DNA from: Staphylococcus arlettae
GTDB lineage: Bacteria > Bacillota > Bacilli > Staphylococcales > Staphylococcaceae
Length of the DNA stretch: 64,000 bases
Direction of reading: 5' to 3'
NCBI RefSeq assembly: GCF_002902345.1
Contig: NZ_PPQB01000022.1
Coordinates: forward strand, 78,816-142,815
Part shown: positions 8,680-18,973 of the stretch, in pieces
Numbering within the stretch: the first letter of the stretch is position 1
Layout: each line of letters opens with the position of its first letter
Position numbers and translations under genes: made by a program
Notes under the pieces: model-generated
The model's database searches: none
What the model was told of the DNA's origin: nothing
The model's input: the letters and a program-made list of their open reading frames with translations, nothing else

Positions 8680-9930
8680 TTATGCCCAGCCACGGAAACG
8701 TGTTGCTTCAGCAGTACGCTTCACACCTATAACATAAGCCGCTAAGCGCATGTCAATATTACGATCTTGTGCTAAGTCATAAATCGTGTTGAATGCTTCT
8801 ACCATCTTCACACGTAAGCGTTCGTTAACTTCTTTTTCAGACCAATATAGTCCTTGCTTATTTTGCACCCATTCGAAATAAGATACTGTAACACCGCCAG
8901 CACTAGCTAACACATCCGGTATTAATAACACATTTCGTTCAGTTAAAATACGTGTTGCTTCTTTAGTTGTTGGTCCATTCGCAGCTTCTGCAATGATACT
9001 TGCTTTAATTTTATGTGCATTATCAATTGTAATTTGATTCGCAATAGCTGCTGGAACTAAAATGTCACAATCTACTTCTAACAATTCATCATTAGAAATA
9101 GTATCATCAATCACATTAGTAAAGCGTCCATGTTCAGCACGCAATTCTATTAAACGATCAATGTCTAGTCCATTCGCATCATATACACCAGCTAAACTTT
9201 CAGAAACGCCGACAATTTTAGCACCTTTATCGTACAAAATCTTTGCTATAAAACTACCAGCATTACCAAAACCTTGCACTACAACTCGTGCACCTTTAAT
9301 GTCACGTCCCAAACGTTTAATTGCTTCTTCTATAGTAATTACAGCACCTAATGCAGTAGCTTGTTCTCTTCCTTCAGAACCGCCAAGCGCAACTGGCTTA
9401 CCAGTAATAAATCCAAATGCATTCGCTCGACTGATTTTACTATATTCATCCATCATCCACGACATTATTTGTGCATTTGTATAAACATCTGGTGCTGGAA
9501 TATCACTATCTGGCCCCACAAACTGAGAAATTGCACGAACGTAACCACGAGATAAACGTTCTAATTCTAATTGACTTAATTGACGTGGATCACAAATAAT
9601 TGCACCTTTACCACCGCCGTAAGGTAAATCGACAATACCACTTTTCAAAGTCATCCACATAGAAAGTGCTTTTACTTCCTCTTTAGTAACATCTGGGTGG
9701 AAACGAATACCACCTTTCGTTGGTCCAACAGCATCATTATGTTGTGAACGGTAACCTGTAAATGTTTTTACAGTACCATCATCCATTTTCACTGGAATTC
9801 GTACCTCTAGAAATCTTAATGGTTCTTTTATTAAATCAAACATACCGTTATCAAAACCTAAATTATGTAAAGCTTCTTCTATAATTTCTTGTGTAGAAGA
9901 TACTAAATTACTATTTTCTGTCATATTCAC
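8680..9930 (-). CDS. gudB: NAD-specific glutamate dehydrogenase
   Basis: The protein of about 416 residues has the Glu/Leu/Phe/Val dehydrogenase signature with the catalytic lysine in [10 protein letters not shown], the N-terminal substrate segment [24 protein letters not shown] and a Rossmann domain ([12 protein letters not shown]). It interconverts glutamate and 2-oxoglutarate and normally serves glutamate catabolism in staphylococci. Two starts are possible: GTG at 9930 (6 bases from GAGG) and ATG at 9924. A terminator-like hairpin, AAACCTATATTGTG and its complement, lies at about 8620-8668. It appears monocistronic. Confidence 0.93.
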   Translation of the reverse strand: MNMTENSNLVSSTQEIIEEALHNLGFDNGMFDLIKEPLRFLEVRIPVKMDDGTVKTFTGYRSQHNDAVGPTKGGIRFHPDVTKEEVKALSMWMTLKSGIVDLPYGGGKGAIICDPRQLSQLELERLSRGYVRAISQFVGPDSDIPAPDVYTNAQIMSWMMDEYSKISRANAFGFITGKPVALGGSEGREQATALGAVITIEEAIKRLGRDIKGARVVVQGFGNAGSFIAKILYDKGAKIVGVSESLAGVYDANGLDIDRLIELRAEHGRFTNVIDDTISNDELLEVDCDILVPAAIANQITIDNAHKIKASIIAEAANGPTTKEATRILTERNVLLIPDVLASAGGVTVSYFEWVQNKQGLYWSEKEVNERLRVKMVEAFNTIYDLAQDRNIDMRLAAYVIGVKRTAEATRFRGWA

Positions 9931-10212
9931 ATCTCGCCTCTTTCTTAATTTATTACTTTACTTTTCATTCTCTTTTGAAATAACATTGCCTTTAACAATG
10001 AAATTTTGGCATTACTAAAATTAACTTAATAGTTAGAAAATTCAGTAAATAAAGCCGGAATCATCATTTTACTATTAAAATCGTCAAATGTAAACTAGAC
10101 TACAAATAATCATAATAATTATATACAATAACATATATATCTTTAATAATTCATCAAAGAGCATAAAAATGCGTAACATCACTTTAATAAAGCTTAGTTA
10201 CGCACGCTATAT

Positions 10213-10854
10213 TTATATATTATACATAGTAGATAGTGGTGTTGTTAAGTCATTTGCTGCTTGTTGCATTACAGTTGCTTCATCTGTCGTAGCAGTACCT
10301 TGGGCACGCACAATATGCAAAGCATCAAATCCCATTATTTCTTCAAACATACCTTTCAAGTAATGATATGAAAATTCTAAAGCTGTATAACGATCATCAT
10401 TAGTGTACACCGAACCACTTGCTTGAAGTAGCAATGCTTGATAGTCATCAGTCATTAAACCTACTGAACCCGTATCAGTATATTTAAAGGTTTGTCGCGG
10501 TACTAATATATTATCCATATAATCTTTCAACCGAGAAGTAATATTAAAATTGTGCATTGGTGTCACAATAACAATACGATGATGGGCTTTAAATTGCGCT
10601 ATTAATGCTTTCGAGCGTTGCGCAATTTTTTGTTCATCACGTGTCATTTCTTGCTGCTGGCCTTCTTTTTCCCATATTTTTAATAGTTGCGTCGTTTCAA
10701 TACGAGGAATTTCAGTTTGATATAAATTTAAGATCTCTACTTCTTCAGCTGGACAGATGGTTTGATAATGCTGCAAAAATAACTGTTGTAGCTTAGCAGA
10801 GAAAGTTGTTTCATTTTGATAATCGGGATGGGCATTAATAATTAACGTTTTCAT
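10213..10854 (-). CDS. FMN-dependent NADH azoreductase/flavodoxin-fold quinone reductase
   Basis: This 213-residue flavodoxin-like reductase has the N-terminal phosphate-binding INAHPDYQNETTFSAKL, the FMN-contacting PMHNFNITSRLKDYMDNIL and the RQTFKYTDTGSVGL motif typical of AzoR/AcpD proteins. It would transfer two electrons from NAD(P)H to quinones or azo compounds. It is divergent from a WYL-domain regulator (10935) with an 80-base shared promoter region, so that protein probably controls it in response to electrophiles or redox stress. Confidence 0.85.
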   Translation of the reverse strand: MKTLIINAHPDYQNETTFSAKLQQLFLQHYQTICPAEEVEILNLYQTEIPRIETTQLLKIWEKEGQQQEMTRDEQKIAQRSKALIAQFKAHHRIVIVTPMHNFNITSRLKDYMDNILVPRQTFKYTDTGSVGLMTDDYQALLLQASGSVYTNDDRYTALEFSYHYLKGMFEEIMGFDALHIVRAQGTATTDEATVMQQAANDLTTPLSTMYNI

Positions 10855-10934
10855 TTAACATACTCCTTTAAACTTAATAAATTAAGTATATCGCTCAATG
10901 GTGTCAAATAACGAAACCTTTGAAAGGAGAAATT

Positions 10935-11870
10935 ATGAAAAAATCTGAACGCTTAAATCAAGAGTTAATATACTTAAGTCAAAAACATAGTTTTCATCTA
11001 AAAGAACTAATGTCTGAGTTTAATATTTCCAAAAGTACAGCCCTCAGAGATATCAATGATTTGGAAGCAATGGGCTTAAGTCTATATGTAGAAAATGGCC
11101 GTTATGGTGGTTATAAAATTTTATCTCAAAATTTATTAACTCCAATATACTTTAATAGCAACGAAATGCTAGCCATTTTTTTCGCTTTAAAATCATTAGA
11201 TTTGTTGTCTAGTACACCTTTCGAAAAATCATACAAACAAATTAGAGAAAAACTGTACCACACGATACCAACTCAATTAAAAAGTGAAATTTCCACTGTT
11301 CTAAATTTTATTCAATATTATAACGCTTCAACACAGCAACAAACGCTTTATCTGTCCGACATTTTAGACTCGATTATTCACGAATACACTTTACATATTA
11401 GCTACAACCAATACCAATGTATAGAAACCGACATTCAAGTGTATGAGTTATTTTATCGTAATGGAGTCTGGTTTTGTAGTGCGTTAGATATACCAAGTGA
11501 AACGTGGGGAATCTATCGTTGCGATTGCATTTTAGAACTACAGGCTAACACTACTGATCACCCTAGTTATGCACGAAGTACTTTGGCCGAATTTCAAACA
11601 CAATACGAAGATACATATCACGATATTCCATTCAAATGTAAACTCTCAACCTTTGGCGTCGAATTATTTACTAAAAACCACTACCCTAATATGGAATTAC
11701 AATATATTGACGGTTCTCCCTACATCGTAGGCGGCTATAATATAGATGAATTAGACTACATGACTCATTATTTAATGTCTCTTGGTACACACGTCGACAT
11801 TATCTATCCTGAGCAATTAAAAAAGAGTTATTTACACCAAATGCAGCGCATTATTGCGCGTTATCATTAA
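10935..11870 (+). CDS. DeoR-type HTH/WYL-domain transcriptional regulator
   Basis: I chose the ATG at 10935 because AAAGGAG lies just upstream, which gives about 311 residues. The N-terminus is a winged helix (HSFHLKELMSEFNISKSTALRDINDLEAMG), followed by a WYL-type sensor region and a C-terminal extension, like YafY/YobV regulators. Such proteins often control a divergent oxidoreductase, and here the azoreductase starts 80 bases away. The ligand is unknown. Confidence 0.85.
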   Translation: MKKSERLNQELIYLSQKHSFHLKELMSEFNISKSTALRDINDLEAMGLSLYVENGRYGGYKILSQNLLTPIYFNSNEMLAIFFALKSLDLLSSTPFEKSYKQIREKLYHTIPTQLKSEISTVLNFIQYYNASTQQQTLYLSDILDSIIHEYTLHISYNQYQCIETDIQVYELFYRNGVWFCSALDIPSETWGIYRCDCILELQANTTDHPSYARSTLAEFQTQYEDTYHDIPFKCKLSTFGVELFTKNHYPNMELQYIDGSPYIVGGYNIDELDYMTHYLMSLGTHVDIIYPEQLKKSYLHQMQRIIARYH

Positions 11871-12030
11871 CCTTCACTGTCACTTTTTAGCATAGTAACT
11901 TTGCACTTATATACAAATCGTCAAAATAATATATCTTACGCTTCAAACTGTTTATATATTAATTTAAGTTATTTATTATTTTTGGTAATATTATTTAATA
12001 ATACTATATTAAAATCGAGGTTATTTCATC

Positions 12031-12630
12031 ATGCGTAAAAATGTCATAGAATGGCTTATTGCAATTGTTATCGGAATTAGTATTGCTTGGATAGTTACGA
12101 CATTTATTTTTAGCAAATATCACGTCAACGGCGATTCGATGTATCCAACATTTAAAAATAATGATCGCTTACTTATCAACAAATTCTCCATTTCTATGGA
12201 TAGTTTTAGTCGTGGCGATGTTATTGTTTTCCATGCTACTAAAGACAAAGATTATATCAAACGATTAATCGGTATGCCTGGTGATAAAGTACGTTATAAA
12301 AACGATCGCTTATATATTAACAATCAGTATGTTAAAGAACCTTACCTCAACTATAATAAGCAACATAAAATTGGCAATCAACTTACTGAAGATTTTGATA
12401 CTGCAGATATCGAACATGCTAAACAGCAACAAACTATTCCTAAAGGTAAGTATTTAGTGCTCGGTGACAATCGTGCAATTAGCAAAGATAGTCGTAGCTC
12501 ATTAGGCTTAATTGAAAAAGAAGATGTCGTCGGCAAAGTCTCCATGCGATATGCTCCATTAGATCGTTTGGACTTTGGTTTTTATGCTGATTCTTTTGAT
12601 AAAATTAATAAAATATCCGCGATAGAATAG
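12031..12630 (+). CDS. Signal peptidase I (SpsB-like, additional copy)
   Basis: The 199-residue protein has one N-terminal membrane anchor (about residues 7-28), the serine nucleophile S36 in NGDSMYPT, the general-base lysine near residue 77 in YIKRLIGMPGDK, and the C-terminal GDNRAISKDSR box. It cleaves signal peptides at the outer face of the membrane. All catalytic residues are present. The gene stands alone and not in a spsA-spsB-addAB context, so it is probably an accessory signal peptidase rather than the housekeeping one. Confidence 0.9.
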   Translation: MRKNVIEWLIAIVIGISIAWIVTTFIFSKYHVNGDSMYPTFKNNDRLLINKFSISMDSFSRGDVIVFHATKDKDYIKRLIGMPGDKVRYKNDRLYINNQYVKEPYLNYNKQHKIGNQLTEDFDTADIEHAKQQQTIPKGKYLVLGDNRAISKDSRSSLGLIEKEDVVGKVSMRYAPLDRLDFGFYADSFDKINKISAIE

Positions 12631-12970
12631 CTACTTTATTAGCACTGATTGCCATTTAGCATAATAACATTGCATGATTTACACACTGTACTCCAACTGG
12701 ATATAAAACAAAGGAGCGAATTCTCAAAATAAAAAGTTTACGATTTTGACCGTTGTGTATGCTTGCCTATAACTATAATTCAAACATATAGTTTCTCTAG
12801 CTGCTGCACGTTACAAAGTGATTTGTGTAAAAATACAACACAACTCCTCTTACACTATCGAAGTAAATTGCTATTGTAATTCCGAATAAAGAAAACGCCA
12901 ATTTCTAGTTTATCGCGCTAGAAATTGGCGTTAATTTTTTAGTCAGAGCTCTGAATGTCTCTAACTCTTT
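12631..12970. other. Intergenic region with a hairpin
   Basis: No gene is supported here. It contains a hairpin at 12893-12932 with T tails (AACGCCAATTTCTAG and complement), related in sequence to the hairpin at 2835-2885. It lies at the 3' side of the minus-strand VOC gene and probably terminates transcription. The TGTATGCTTGCCTA segment near 12757 resembles CATGCTTGCCTA near 16700, which suggests a degenerate repeat. Confidence 0.6.
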
Positions 12971-13354
12971 TTATTGTTCAATTAATTGAATTAAGTTGCC
13001 ACATGTATCATCAAAAACTGCTAGATTAATACCCTCAACTTCTTTAGGCTCAGTAGTAAATTGCACACCTCTTGCTACTAATGCCTCATACTCTTCAGCT
13101 AGATTAGAAGTCGCAAACATCGTAACTGGAATGCCGTCATTAAACAAACCTAATTGGTAGTTTTTCGCGACAGGATGCGCATTAGGTTCTAAAACAATTT
13201 CTACTGGATTGTTACTTTTGGGTTCAGTCACAGTTAACCATTTCGCATCGCCCATATCTATATCATGTTTTAATTCAAACCCTAATTTTTCGGTATAAAA
13301 ATCACGTGCTCGTTCTTGGTCTTCTACAAAAATACTTGTTGCTACAATTTTCAT
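12971..13354 (-). CDS. VOC (glyoxalase/bleomycin-resistance fold) protein
   Basis: The 127-residue protein has the VOC pattern: an N-terminal IFVEDQERARDFYTEKLGFEL and a C-terminal DTCGNLIQLIEQ, with metal-ligand-like positions at both ends. Members include glyoxalases, extradiol dioxygenases and antibiotic-binding proteins, so a specific reaction cannot be assigned. It is preceded 21 bases away by an SRPBCC gene on the same strand, and the two probably form an operon. That pairing is common for small stress or detoxification proteins. Confidence 0.85.
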   Translation of the reverse strand: MKIVATSIFVEDQERARDFYTEKLGFELKHDIDMGDAKWLTVTEPKSNNPVEIVLEPNAHPVAKNYQLGLFNDGIPVTMFATSNLAEEYEALVARGVQFTTEPKEVEGINLAVFDDTCGNLIQLIEQ

Positions 13355-13375
13355 GTTTAACTAACTCCTTTATTC

Positions 13376-13780
13376 TTACTGTAATGCCGCTCTAATTTTA
13401 ACGCCATGTTCTATATATGCTTTTAAGCAACTTAACATGTAAACCCATCCTTCTTTTTGCTCTAACATAACCTCTAGTTCATCCGAATCAAAACCATTTT
13501 CCGTAGTTGTTACTAATGTTGCACCATCTTGTTCGGTAAAAGTAATCGTTACAGTTTTGTCGCCCCAAGTAAATGTAATATATTGATTAGGTACTAACTC
13601 CGTAATATTGATAGTTACTTCAGCGTTATACTCTACATATATTAACGTTATTTCTTTTCCTTCTGACCACGACTCTGAGCTAGAAGAAAACCAAAATCCT
13701 CCAATTTCATCCTTATCCACAAACGCTTCAAAAATACGTTCTGCAGGTGCAGCAATCGTCATTTTCGTTACAATATCCAT
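13376..13780 (-). CDS. SRPBCC/AHSA1-like domain protein
   Basis: The START-like fold is seen in the pattern IAAPAERIFEAFVDKDEIGGFWF ... ITFTWGDKTVTITFTEQDGATLVTTTENGF ... GWVYMLSCLKAYIEHG. I place the start at the ATG at 13780, because GGGGAA is 7 bases upstream; this gives about 134 residues and drops a four-residue extension. AHSA1-like proteins bind hydrophobic ligands, and their role here is unknown. It is the first gene of a two-gene operon with the VOC protein. Confidence 0.82.
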   Translation of the reverse strand: MDIVTKMTIAAPAERIFEAFVDKDEIGGFWFSSSSESWSEGKEITLIYVEYNAEVTINITELVPNQYITFTWGDKTVTITFTEQDGATLVTTTENGFDSDELEVMLEQKEGWVYMLSCLKAYIEHGVKIRAALQ

Positions 13781-13939
13781 AAAATTCCCCAATCTGTTAA
13801 GAGTTATTTACACAGTATAAGTTATTAACGTTTTTATCTTATTTCAAACATCACTATCAATCAGCGACATGAGTACGCCGTATCACGAATGTGTATACTT
13901 ACACTGTATTAATACAACATTACTAAAGGAGATGTGGCA

Positions 13940-14314
13940 ATGTTAAATCACGTGGCAGAAATTATGATTTATGTCTATGACCATAACAAAGCAATACAAT
14001 TTTGGACTGAACATTTAAATTTCACTGTAGTTGAAGATACAGAAGAAATGGAGATGCGTGTCGTTAAGCTACAACCAAATACTCAAGCGCAAACGCTTAT
14101 TGTTTTACAAGACAAAGCGAAAGTAGATGCTATGGATATGGGAGTCAGTACAACGACACCGTCATTAATTTTTTCTACAAATGACTTTGACCATCTCTAT
14201 CAATCGCTAACAGAACAAGGGGTTAATGTAGGTGAAATAATGACATTACCTATGGGAAGAGTATTCAACTTCTCAGACTATGAAGATAACTATTTTGCTG
14301 TTAAAGATAATTAA
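13940..14314 (+). CDS. VOC family protein
   Basis: The protein of about 124 residues has a VOC fold (AEIMIYVYDHNKAIQFWTEHLNF ... FSDYEDNYFAVKD). The ATG at 13940 is 8 bases after AAAGGAG and is preferred over an upstream GTG. It is divergent from the SRPBCC/VOC pair, so the three small genes may share a promoter region and a response. No specific substrate can be assigned. The two VOC proteins in this cluster are clearly different from each other. Confidence 0.83.
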   Translation: MLNHVAEIMIYVYDHNKAIQFWTEHLNFTVVEDTEEMEMRVVKLQPNTQAQTLIVLQDKAKVDAMDMGVSTTTPSLIFSTNDFDHLYQSLTEQGVNVGEIMTLPMGRVFNFSDYEDNYFAVKDN

Positions 14315-14474
14315 TAATTGAGCAAGCAATGCCACGAGTTAAATAATCATTGTACTTTTACTTAGCTACACAACTTAATCCCAACAATTGAACGCTCAGT
14401 AGTATAAAACACTTGAGCGTTCATTTATATATTAATAGTGCGCTTAAGAAAGAAAATTGACTCAAGGTCTTTTG

Positions 14475-15602
14475 CTATTCTGTCCATACAGTCCGAGTAA
14501 ATGCCATAATTTCATTCACAAAAAGTTTAGGTACTTCCATTGCAGTGAAATGTCCACCTTGTGCTACTTCGTGTAAGTATGTCAAATTATAATGTTCTTT
14601 CACATAAGTCGTCGGCGGTAACATGACATCTTGTTCAAATAATGAAATACCGGTCGCCACAGTTAAGTTCGCTAATGGTAATAATTTAGTCGCATTTTCC
14701 AAATAAACATTGGCAGCTGTAGCAGCACAATTCGTCTCCCAATATAAATACACAAGGTGAATCATGTCTTCCGGTGAAAGTAAACTGTCTCCATTTTGAT
14801 CTTTACCACTCCATGCCCAATATTTTTCACCTAACCAAGCCAACAAACCCACAGGAGAATCTGAAATACCAAATGATAGTGTTTGTGGTTTAGTCGCTTG
14901 AATTTCCATATAGCCTGTTTCAGTTTCAAAAAACGTTTGCGCACGTTCTTGGTAATCAGCCTCTTCTAATGAAAGACTATGTGTTTTCTTCAATAATGGT
15001 CGTATGATTCCTACATCAGTTAAATGTAGTCCTAACAACGCTTGTGGACTTTGTGAAGCCATATATCGTGCGACACTTGAACCTACATCCCCACCAGATA
15101 TTATAAAAGGACGATCCCCCACTGCTTGTTTCATCAGTTGTACTAAAATTTCAGCAATCTCTTCATTGCTTACACCATGTTGGAATTTAGAAAAGCCAAA
15201 CCCTGGTAATGAAGGGATAATGACATCATAAGATACTTTTTCACCATTAAGCGTAAAGCCTTGAGTCAAACTATCAATCACTTTCGTATAGCGTAAAATA
15301 CTATCTGGCCAACCATGTAATAATAACAATGGAATACGACGTTCGGTTTTACCATGTTCATAAATAAAATGCAGATGCTGTCCTGCTACTTCTGTTTCAT
15401 AATGATTAAACTGATTTAAATGACGCTCTAAACTCGACCAATCATATACATTCAACCAATAATCTGTGAGTTCCTTGACTTGCTCAATAGAAATACCATT
15501 ATTAATGTCCTCATCTAACTGCACAGGCCATTTAGCATATTCTAGCTTAGCACGTAATAAATTCTTGTGAGCCTTAGAAAAATTAATGGAAATTCTTTTC
15601 AT
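14475..15602 (-). CDS. Epoxide hydrolase (alpha/beta hydrolase with EHN-type N-terminus)
   Basis: The 375-residue protein has an N-terminal epoxide-hydrolase region (FSKAHKNLLRAKLEYAKWP ... DYWLNVYDW), the oxyanion HGWP motif, the nucleophile Asp near residue 171 in GGDVGSS, and a C-terminal catalytic His in GGHFTAMEVP. It resembles juvenile-hormone/microsomal-type epoxide hydrolases found in many soil and skin bacteria. It would open epoxides to diols. It is monocistronic with no obvious neighbour in the same pathway. Confidence 0.88.
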   Translation of the reverse strand: MKRISINFSKAHKNLLRAKLEYAKWPVQLDEDINNGISIEQVKELTDYWLNVYDWSSLERHLNQFNHYETEVAGQHLHFIYEHGKTERRIPLLLLHGWPDSILRYTKVIDSLTQGFTLNGEKVSYDVIIPSLPGFGFSKFQHGVSNEEIAEILVQLMKQAVGDRPFIISGGDVGSSVARYMASQSPQALLGLHLTDVGIIRPLLKKTHSLSLEEADYQERAQTFFETETGYMEIQATKPQTLSFGISDSPVGLLAWLGEKYWAWSGKDQNGDSLLSPEDMIHLVYLYWETNCAATAANVYLENATKLLPLANLTVATGISLFEQDVMLPPTTYVKEHYNLTYLHEVAQGGHFTAMEVPKLFVNEIMAFTRTVWTE

Positions 15603-15841
15603 CTTTCATCCCACCCTCTTATCATTTTCGTAAGTACTATCACTTTATTCACTAGCAACAACATTTATATTTAATTATGTAACTGTTTAATTAGTTGCTT
15701 ATTCCCTAATTATTGAATTATATTTATATTTTATTTATACCCCTTTAAGAACTAGAAATGGTAATAACTTGCTTGATATTGTAAAATACAGTTTGCATAG
15801 TGTAATAAACACTATGGGATTGTATGATTAAAGGAGTTAGT

Positions 15842-16594
15842 ATGAAACACTTTAAGAAATTATATGGCAAATTGTATTATGTAATTCTATTTATTATTAT
15901 TGTAGTATTTTTAAGTGGCTTATATTGGTTTTATATTACGAAACAACAAAACACTAATAATAACGATATTTATGATAACTTTGCAGCTTTAAAAGCTGAC
16001 ACAAAAGAAGGTAAAGATTGGCAAATCAATGTCAAAGACACAGATGACAATATTTTAATAACCGCTATTCATGGTGGCAGTATAGAACCAGGAACTTCAG
16101 AACTAGCGAAATTAATTGCCAAAAAAGGAAGCTTTGGACTCTACAGTTTTGAAGGATTACTACCTTCAAACAATCGAAGCTTACACATAACTTCTACGAA
16201 TTTTGATGAACCCAAACTACTTGATATTATTGAAAAATCAGAAGAGGCTATATCTATTCACGGCGTTGATGAAAGTAAAGAAATTGTTTACGTTGGTGGC
16301 AAAGATACAAAAATGGCCAAAGCAATAAAGCAAGAATTAGAAGACAAAGGTTTTAATGCAACGCATAGTCCGGAGATGATAAATGGTAATTCCGGCGATA
16401 ATATCATTAATAAAAATGAATCGAAATCTGGCGTGCAATTAGAAATTTCCAAAGGGTTGCGGGAATCTTTTTTTGAAGACGATGATACCGATTTAGAGTC
16501 TCGCGAAAACACTAACAATTATCGACAGGACATGTATGATTTTGCTGAAGCCGTAAGCCAAGGCATTAAAGCTGGCGAGCAAGCTAAAAAATAA
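15842..16594 (+). CDS. Membrane-anchored poly-gamma-glutamate hydrolase-like (PghP/DUF867) protein
   Basis: From the ATG at 15842 (behind AAAGGAG) the protein has about 250 residues. It has one N-terminal membrane segment (about residues 11-31) and an extracellular domain with ITAIHGGSIEPGTSELA, SIHGVD and GVQLEISKGLRE. That is the zinc-peptidase pattern of phage poly-gamma-glutamate hydrolases. The family cleaves gamma-glutamyl polymers, including capsule-like gamma-PGA. A hairpin at 16638-16674 follows. No capsule (cap) genes are adjacent, so the substrate in this host is open. Confidence 0.8.
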   Translation: MKHFKKLYGKLYYVILFIIIVVFLSGLYWFYITKQQNTNNNDIYDNFAALKADTKEGKDWQINVKDTDDNILITAIHGGSIEPGTSELAKLIAKKGSFGLYSFEGLLPSNNRSLHITSTNFDEPKLLDIIEKSEEAISIHGVDESKEIVYVGGKDTKMAKAIKQELEDKGFNATHSPEMINGNSGDNIINKNESKSGVQLEISKGLRESFFEDDDTDLESRENTNNYRQDMYDFAEAVSQGIKAGEQAKK

Positions 16595-16637
16595 TTAACT
16601 ATAAAAGAGCACAAGACATAAATCCCCATACTCAAAA

Positions 16638-16674
16638 TAAGCGGACCAATCTATATTAAGGATTGGTCCGCTTA
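16638..16674. terminator. Hairpin, probable terminator
   Basis: TAAGCGGACCAATC pairs with GATTGGTCCGCTTA across a 9-base loop. It lies between the plus-strand hydrolase gene and the minus-strand small membrane gene, and probably terminates both. Confidence 0.7.
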
Positions 16675-16770
16675 TAGTTAATTTTATGATTTTAATTGTT
16701 CATGCTTGCCTAGTGTAAGGTTTATTTTATAATCAGAGCTATTTATATCCCGGACGCTTCATAATTCATA

Positions 16771-16950
16771 CTACTTATCCAAAGTAACATTAATAATTTG
16801 TCCTACAAGTGCGAAAACACCAAGTACAATACAGACTACCCCAAAACTGATGAAACTTTGTTTTTTACCTGATCTTTGTTGAGAGGTTTTTTTACCTACG
16901 ATTAATAAAATCAGCCCCACAATGATGAAAACTATTGCTGTTATCAACAT
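16771..16950 (-). CDS. Small membrane protein, hypothetical (59 aa)
   Basis: This small gene begins at ATG 16950 behind AGGAGAGG at good spacing and ends at TAG 16771-16773. The product starts MLITAIVFIIVGLILLIVGKK, has a basic polar centre (TSQQRSGKKQ) and a second hydrophobic segment (FISFGVVCIVLGVFALVGQII). This predicts a two-helix membrane hairpin with a cytosolic loop. I do not recognise a family. The strong ribosome binding site and clear topology support it as a real gene. Confidence 0.7.
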   Translation of the reverse strand: MLITAIVFIIVGLILLIVGKKTSQQRSGKKQSFISFGVVCIVLGVFALVGQIINVTLDK

Positions 16951-17068
16951 ATAATTCCTCTCCTTAATTTACATTTCTTAGTCAATCATACTATACCCGC
17001 TCACTTTTAATCATTAACTTTTCACCAAAATTAAAAAAAGACGCCATCGCGTCTGTCATTTCTATCCT

Positions 17069-17251
17069 CTAATTATGTTTGCTTTTATGTTTAGCTTCCA
17101 CAATATTTGATATACAACTGGTAATCATTATTAGTATAGAAAAAATAGTAATACCTAGCCAATCCTCTATACCACAAATTACTATCATGAATAGAAAAAT
17201 ACATAATGCCAAAACTATACTTTTAAGAATACTATACATATAGCTCTTCAT
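17069..17251 (-). CDS. Small membrane protein, hypothetical (60 aa)
   Basis: The 60-residue protein has two hydrophobic segments (about residues 8-27 and 32-48) and a basic C-terminus KHKSKHN. ATAGGAG lies upstream of the ATG at suitable spacing. It is one of two tandem minus-strand genes for small two-helix membrane proteins (the other is 16771-16950). I do not recognise a family. It could be a membrane-active peptide, an immunity-like protein or a regulator. Confidence 0.6.
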   Translation of the reverse strand: MKSYMYSILKSIVLALCIFLFMIVICGIEDWLGITIFSILIMITSCISNIVEAKHKSKHN

Positions 17252-17991
17252 CTCAATCTACTCCTATAACTAAAAAGGCAAGCACTCTTGTACCTGCCCC
17301 AAGACTTACAATAGTTTGTTATTAGAATCAGTGAAAAGAGAGAGTATTCAAAAAACTGATTCTAACAATATTATATATATTGCAAACTTACTTTTGCAAC
17401 GCTTTTTTTGATATATATACAATTATTTTTTGTTACAAATAAAAAAAGCCACCCGAAGGCGGCCAAAAGGGCGAAAATACAACTAATGTGTATCTTCAAA
17501 GTTAAGCATAGCAAAACTAACAACACAATACAATAACTTTATTTTTATATTTTGAGGAACTTTTCTGTTTTATAGCTAACATAGAAGAGGTAAGTATATA
17601 AAATTATATACTTATCCCGGTTGTTGTCTGAGCAGTGAGGCCTATTACACTTATAGACCTCTTGTTAATTATAAACTTACACTTATGAATTGTGCAACTT
17701 AATTTCTGATTCTTAATAAAATTCACACAATTTGTTCAATGATTAATACTATGTAGCACCACAAAATAACGATGACTATAACTATATCAAACTTAGTTCA
17801 ATCATGCGTCTTTAGATAGTAATACGCATAAAAAAGGACGAGTACTAGATAGCACTCGCCCCAAAAATAGATAGAATTATTGTCTATATTTAATTTAATG
17901 TAAATTTAATGTAAAGTCAAGTAAATGATCAATTAAATTTAAAATTTTCCTAAATAAAATCATTAACTTAATTTTGTCATTAACCCTTTTA
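17252..17991. other. Gene-free region with structured segments
   Basis: No convincing ORF is present in this 740-base AT-rich stretch. It contains GGCAAGCACTCTTGTACCTGCCCC (about 17277-17301), a long interrupted stem TTGTTA..GAATCAGT / ACTGATTCTAACAA (about 17318-17370), GC-rich GCCACCCGAAGGCGGC (about 17449-17464), GAGGCCTATTAC...TAGACCTC (17638-17664) and GGACGAGTACTAGATAGCACTCGCCCC (about 17836-17862). These resemble remnants or transcripts of small RNAs with terminator-like stems, but I cannot assign a known family. Confidence 0.45.
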
Positions 17992-18525
17992 TTATTTATA
18001 TTCCGGGCGAATAAACCACATTTCACTTTCATAATCATGAACTACTCTATGTGCGACTTCTTCTTTTTCAGCACCTTTGCCTTCCCAGTTTTGATCTAAA
18101 GATTCAAACTTTTGATAGTTACCATCTTCATTACCATTTGTGACAATTGCCGTGTGACCAGCGCCCCCACCGTAATTTTCATTAAAAACTACGATATCGC
18201 CTTTTTGTGCTTTAAACCCTTCTGTACTTTTATGTACTGTTGCTTCACCATCAAAATTATTTTCCGTTGGGATGTCTTTAGCATAATCCCCTTCCAAGCC
18301 ATGACCAAACAAATAATCCCATTGCATGTTTACTAAATCAAAACATTGCCAACCATATTCATTGTCATAGTCCCAGCCTTTTCCTTCTAATGATTCCGCA
18401 TAGTCCATTGCTTCTGTATGTGTTACTTTTGCTGTTGCTTTTGCAGTATTACCATTACTCTGCACAACGACGTACACTAACATTACAGCAATCAATAGAC
18501 ATGTATATGTAACAACCTTAGTCAT
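17992..18525 (-). CDS. Secreted CHAP-domain amidase/endopeptidase-like protein
   Basis: The 177-residue protein has an N-terminal hydrophobic segment or signal peptide (residues about 4-22) and a CHAP domain. The catalytic Cys is near residue 61 in [17 protein letters not shown] and the His near 122 in [16 protein letters not shown] domains cleave peptidoglycan cross-bridges or stem peptides. It has no separate cell-wall-binding domain, unlike SsaA-type proteins with LysM or phage endolysins with SH3b. It resembles phage tail or endolysin CHAP modules but there are no phage genes around it. Confidence 0.85.
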   Translation of the reverse strand: MTKVVTYTCLLIAVMLVYVVVQSNGNTAKATAKVTHTEAMDYAESLEGKGWDYDNEYGWQCFDLVNMQWDYLFGHGLEGDYAKDIPTENNFDGEATVHKSTEGFKAQKGDIVVFNENYGGGAGHTAIVTNGNEDGNYQKFESLDQNWEGKGAEKEEVAHRVVHDYESEMWFIRPEYK

Positions 18526-18973
18526 AATAGTTTCCTTTCAAATAAATAATTTTATAATTAATTGTTTATTTTTTTTATTAACTAAATTCCTAATAAACCA
18601 TAACACAGTGACATAAGCTACACTATTACATGAGTATAAAACTATATTACGTTTTTATACCTATATGTAATGAATTTAATGCGTTACCAAATAAAATTTT
18701 ATTAGCACTTTATTTTTTGTTTCTAGTAGTGATAGACAAAGCGTATTCTAATCACTTTTAAATTAAATGACTACACATTAAAGACGTAAAAGTAGTTCTC
18801 TTTTCATTGTAATAATGTGATTCAATCATATTGTTAAAAGTAATAAATAGTTGTCTATTCAATTTTTAATATATCATATATGTTGCAATGTTTTAGTGTC
18901 ACTTAGTTTTCATTTTCGTAAAGTTTTATTAAAAAGATTAATAAAATAAGAACACTCTTTTCAAGGTGCTCAC

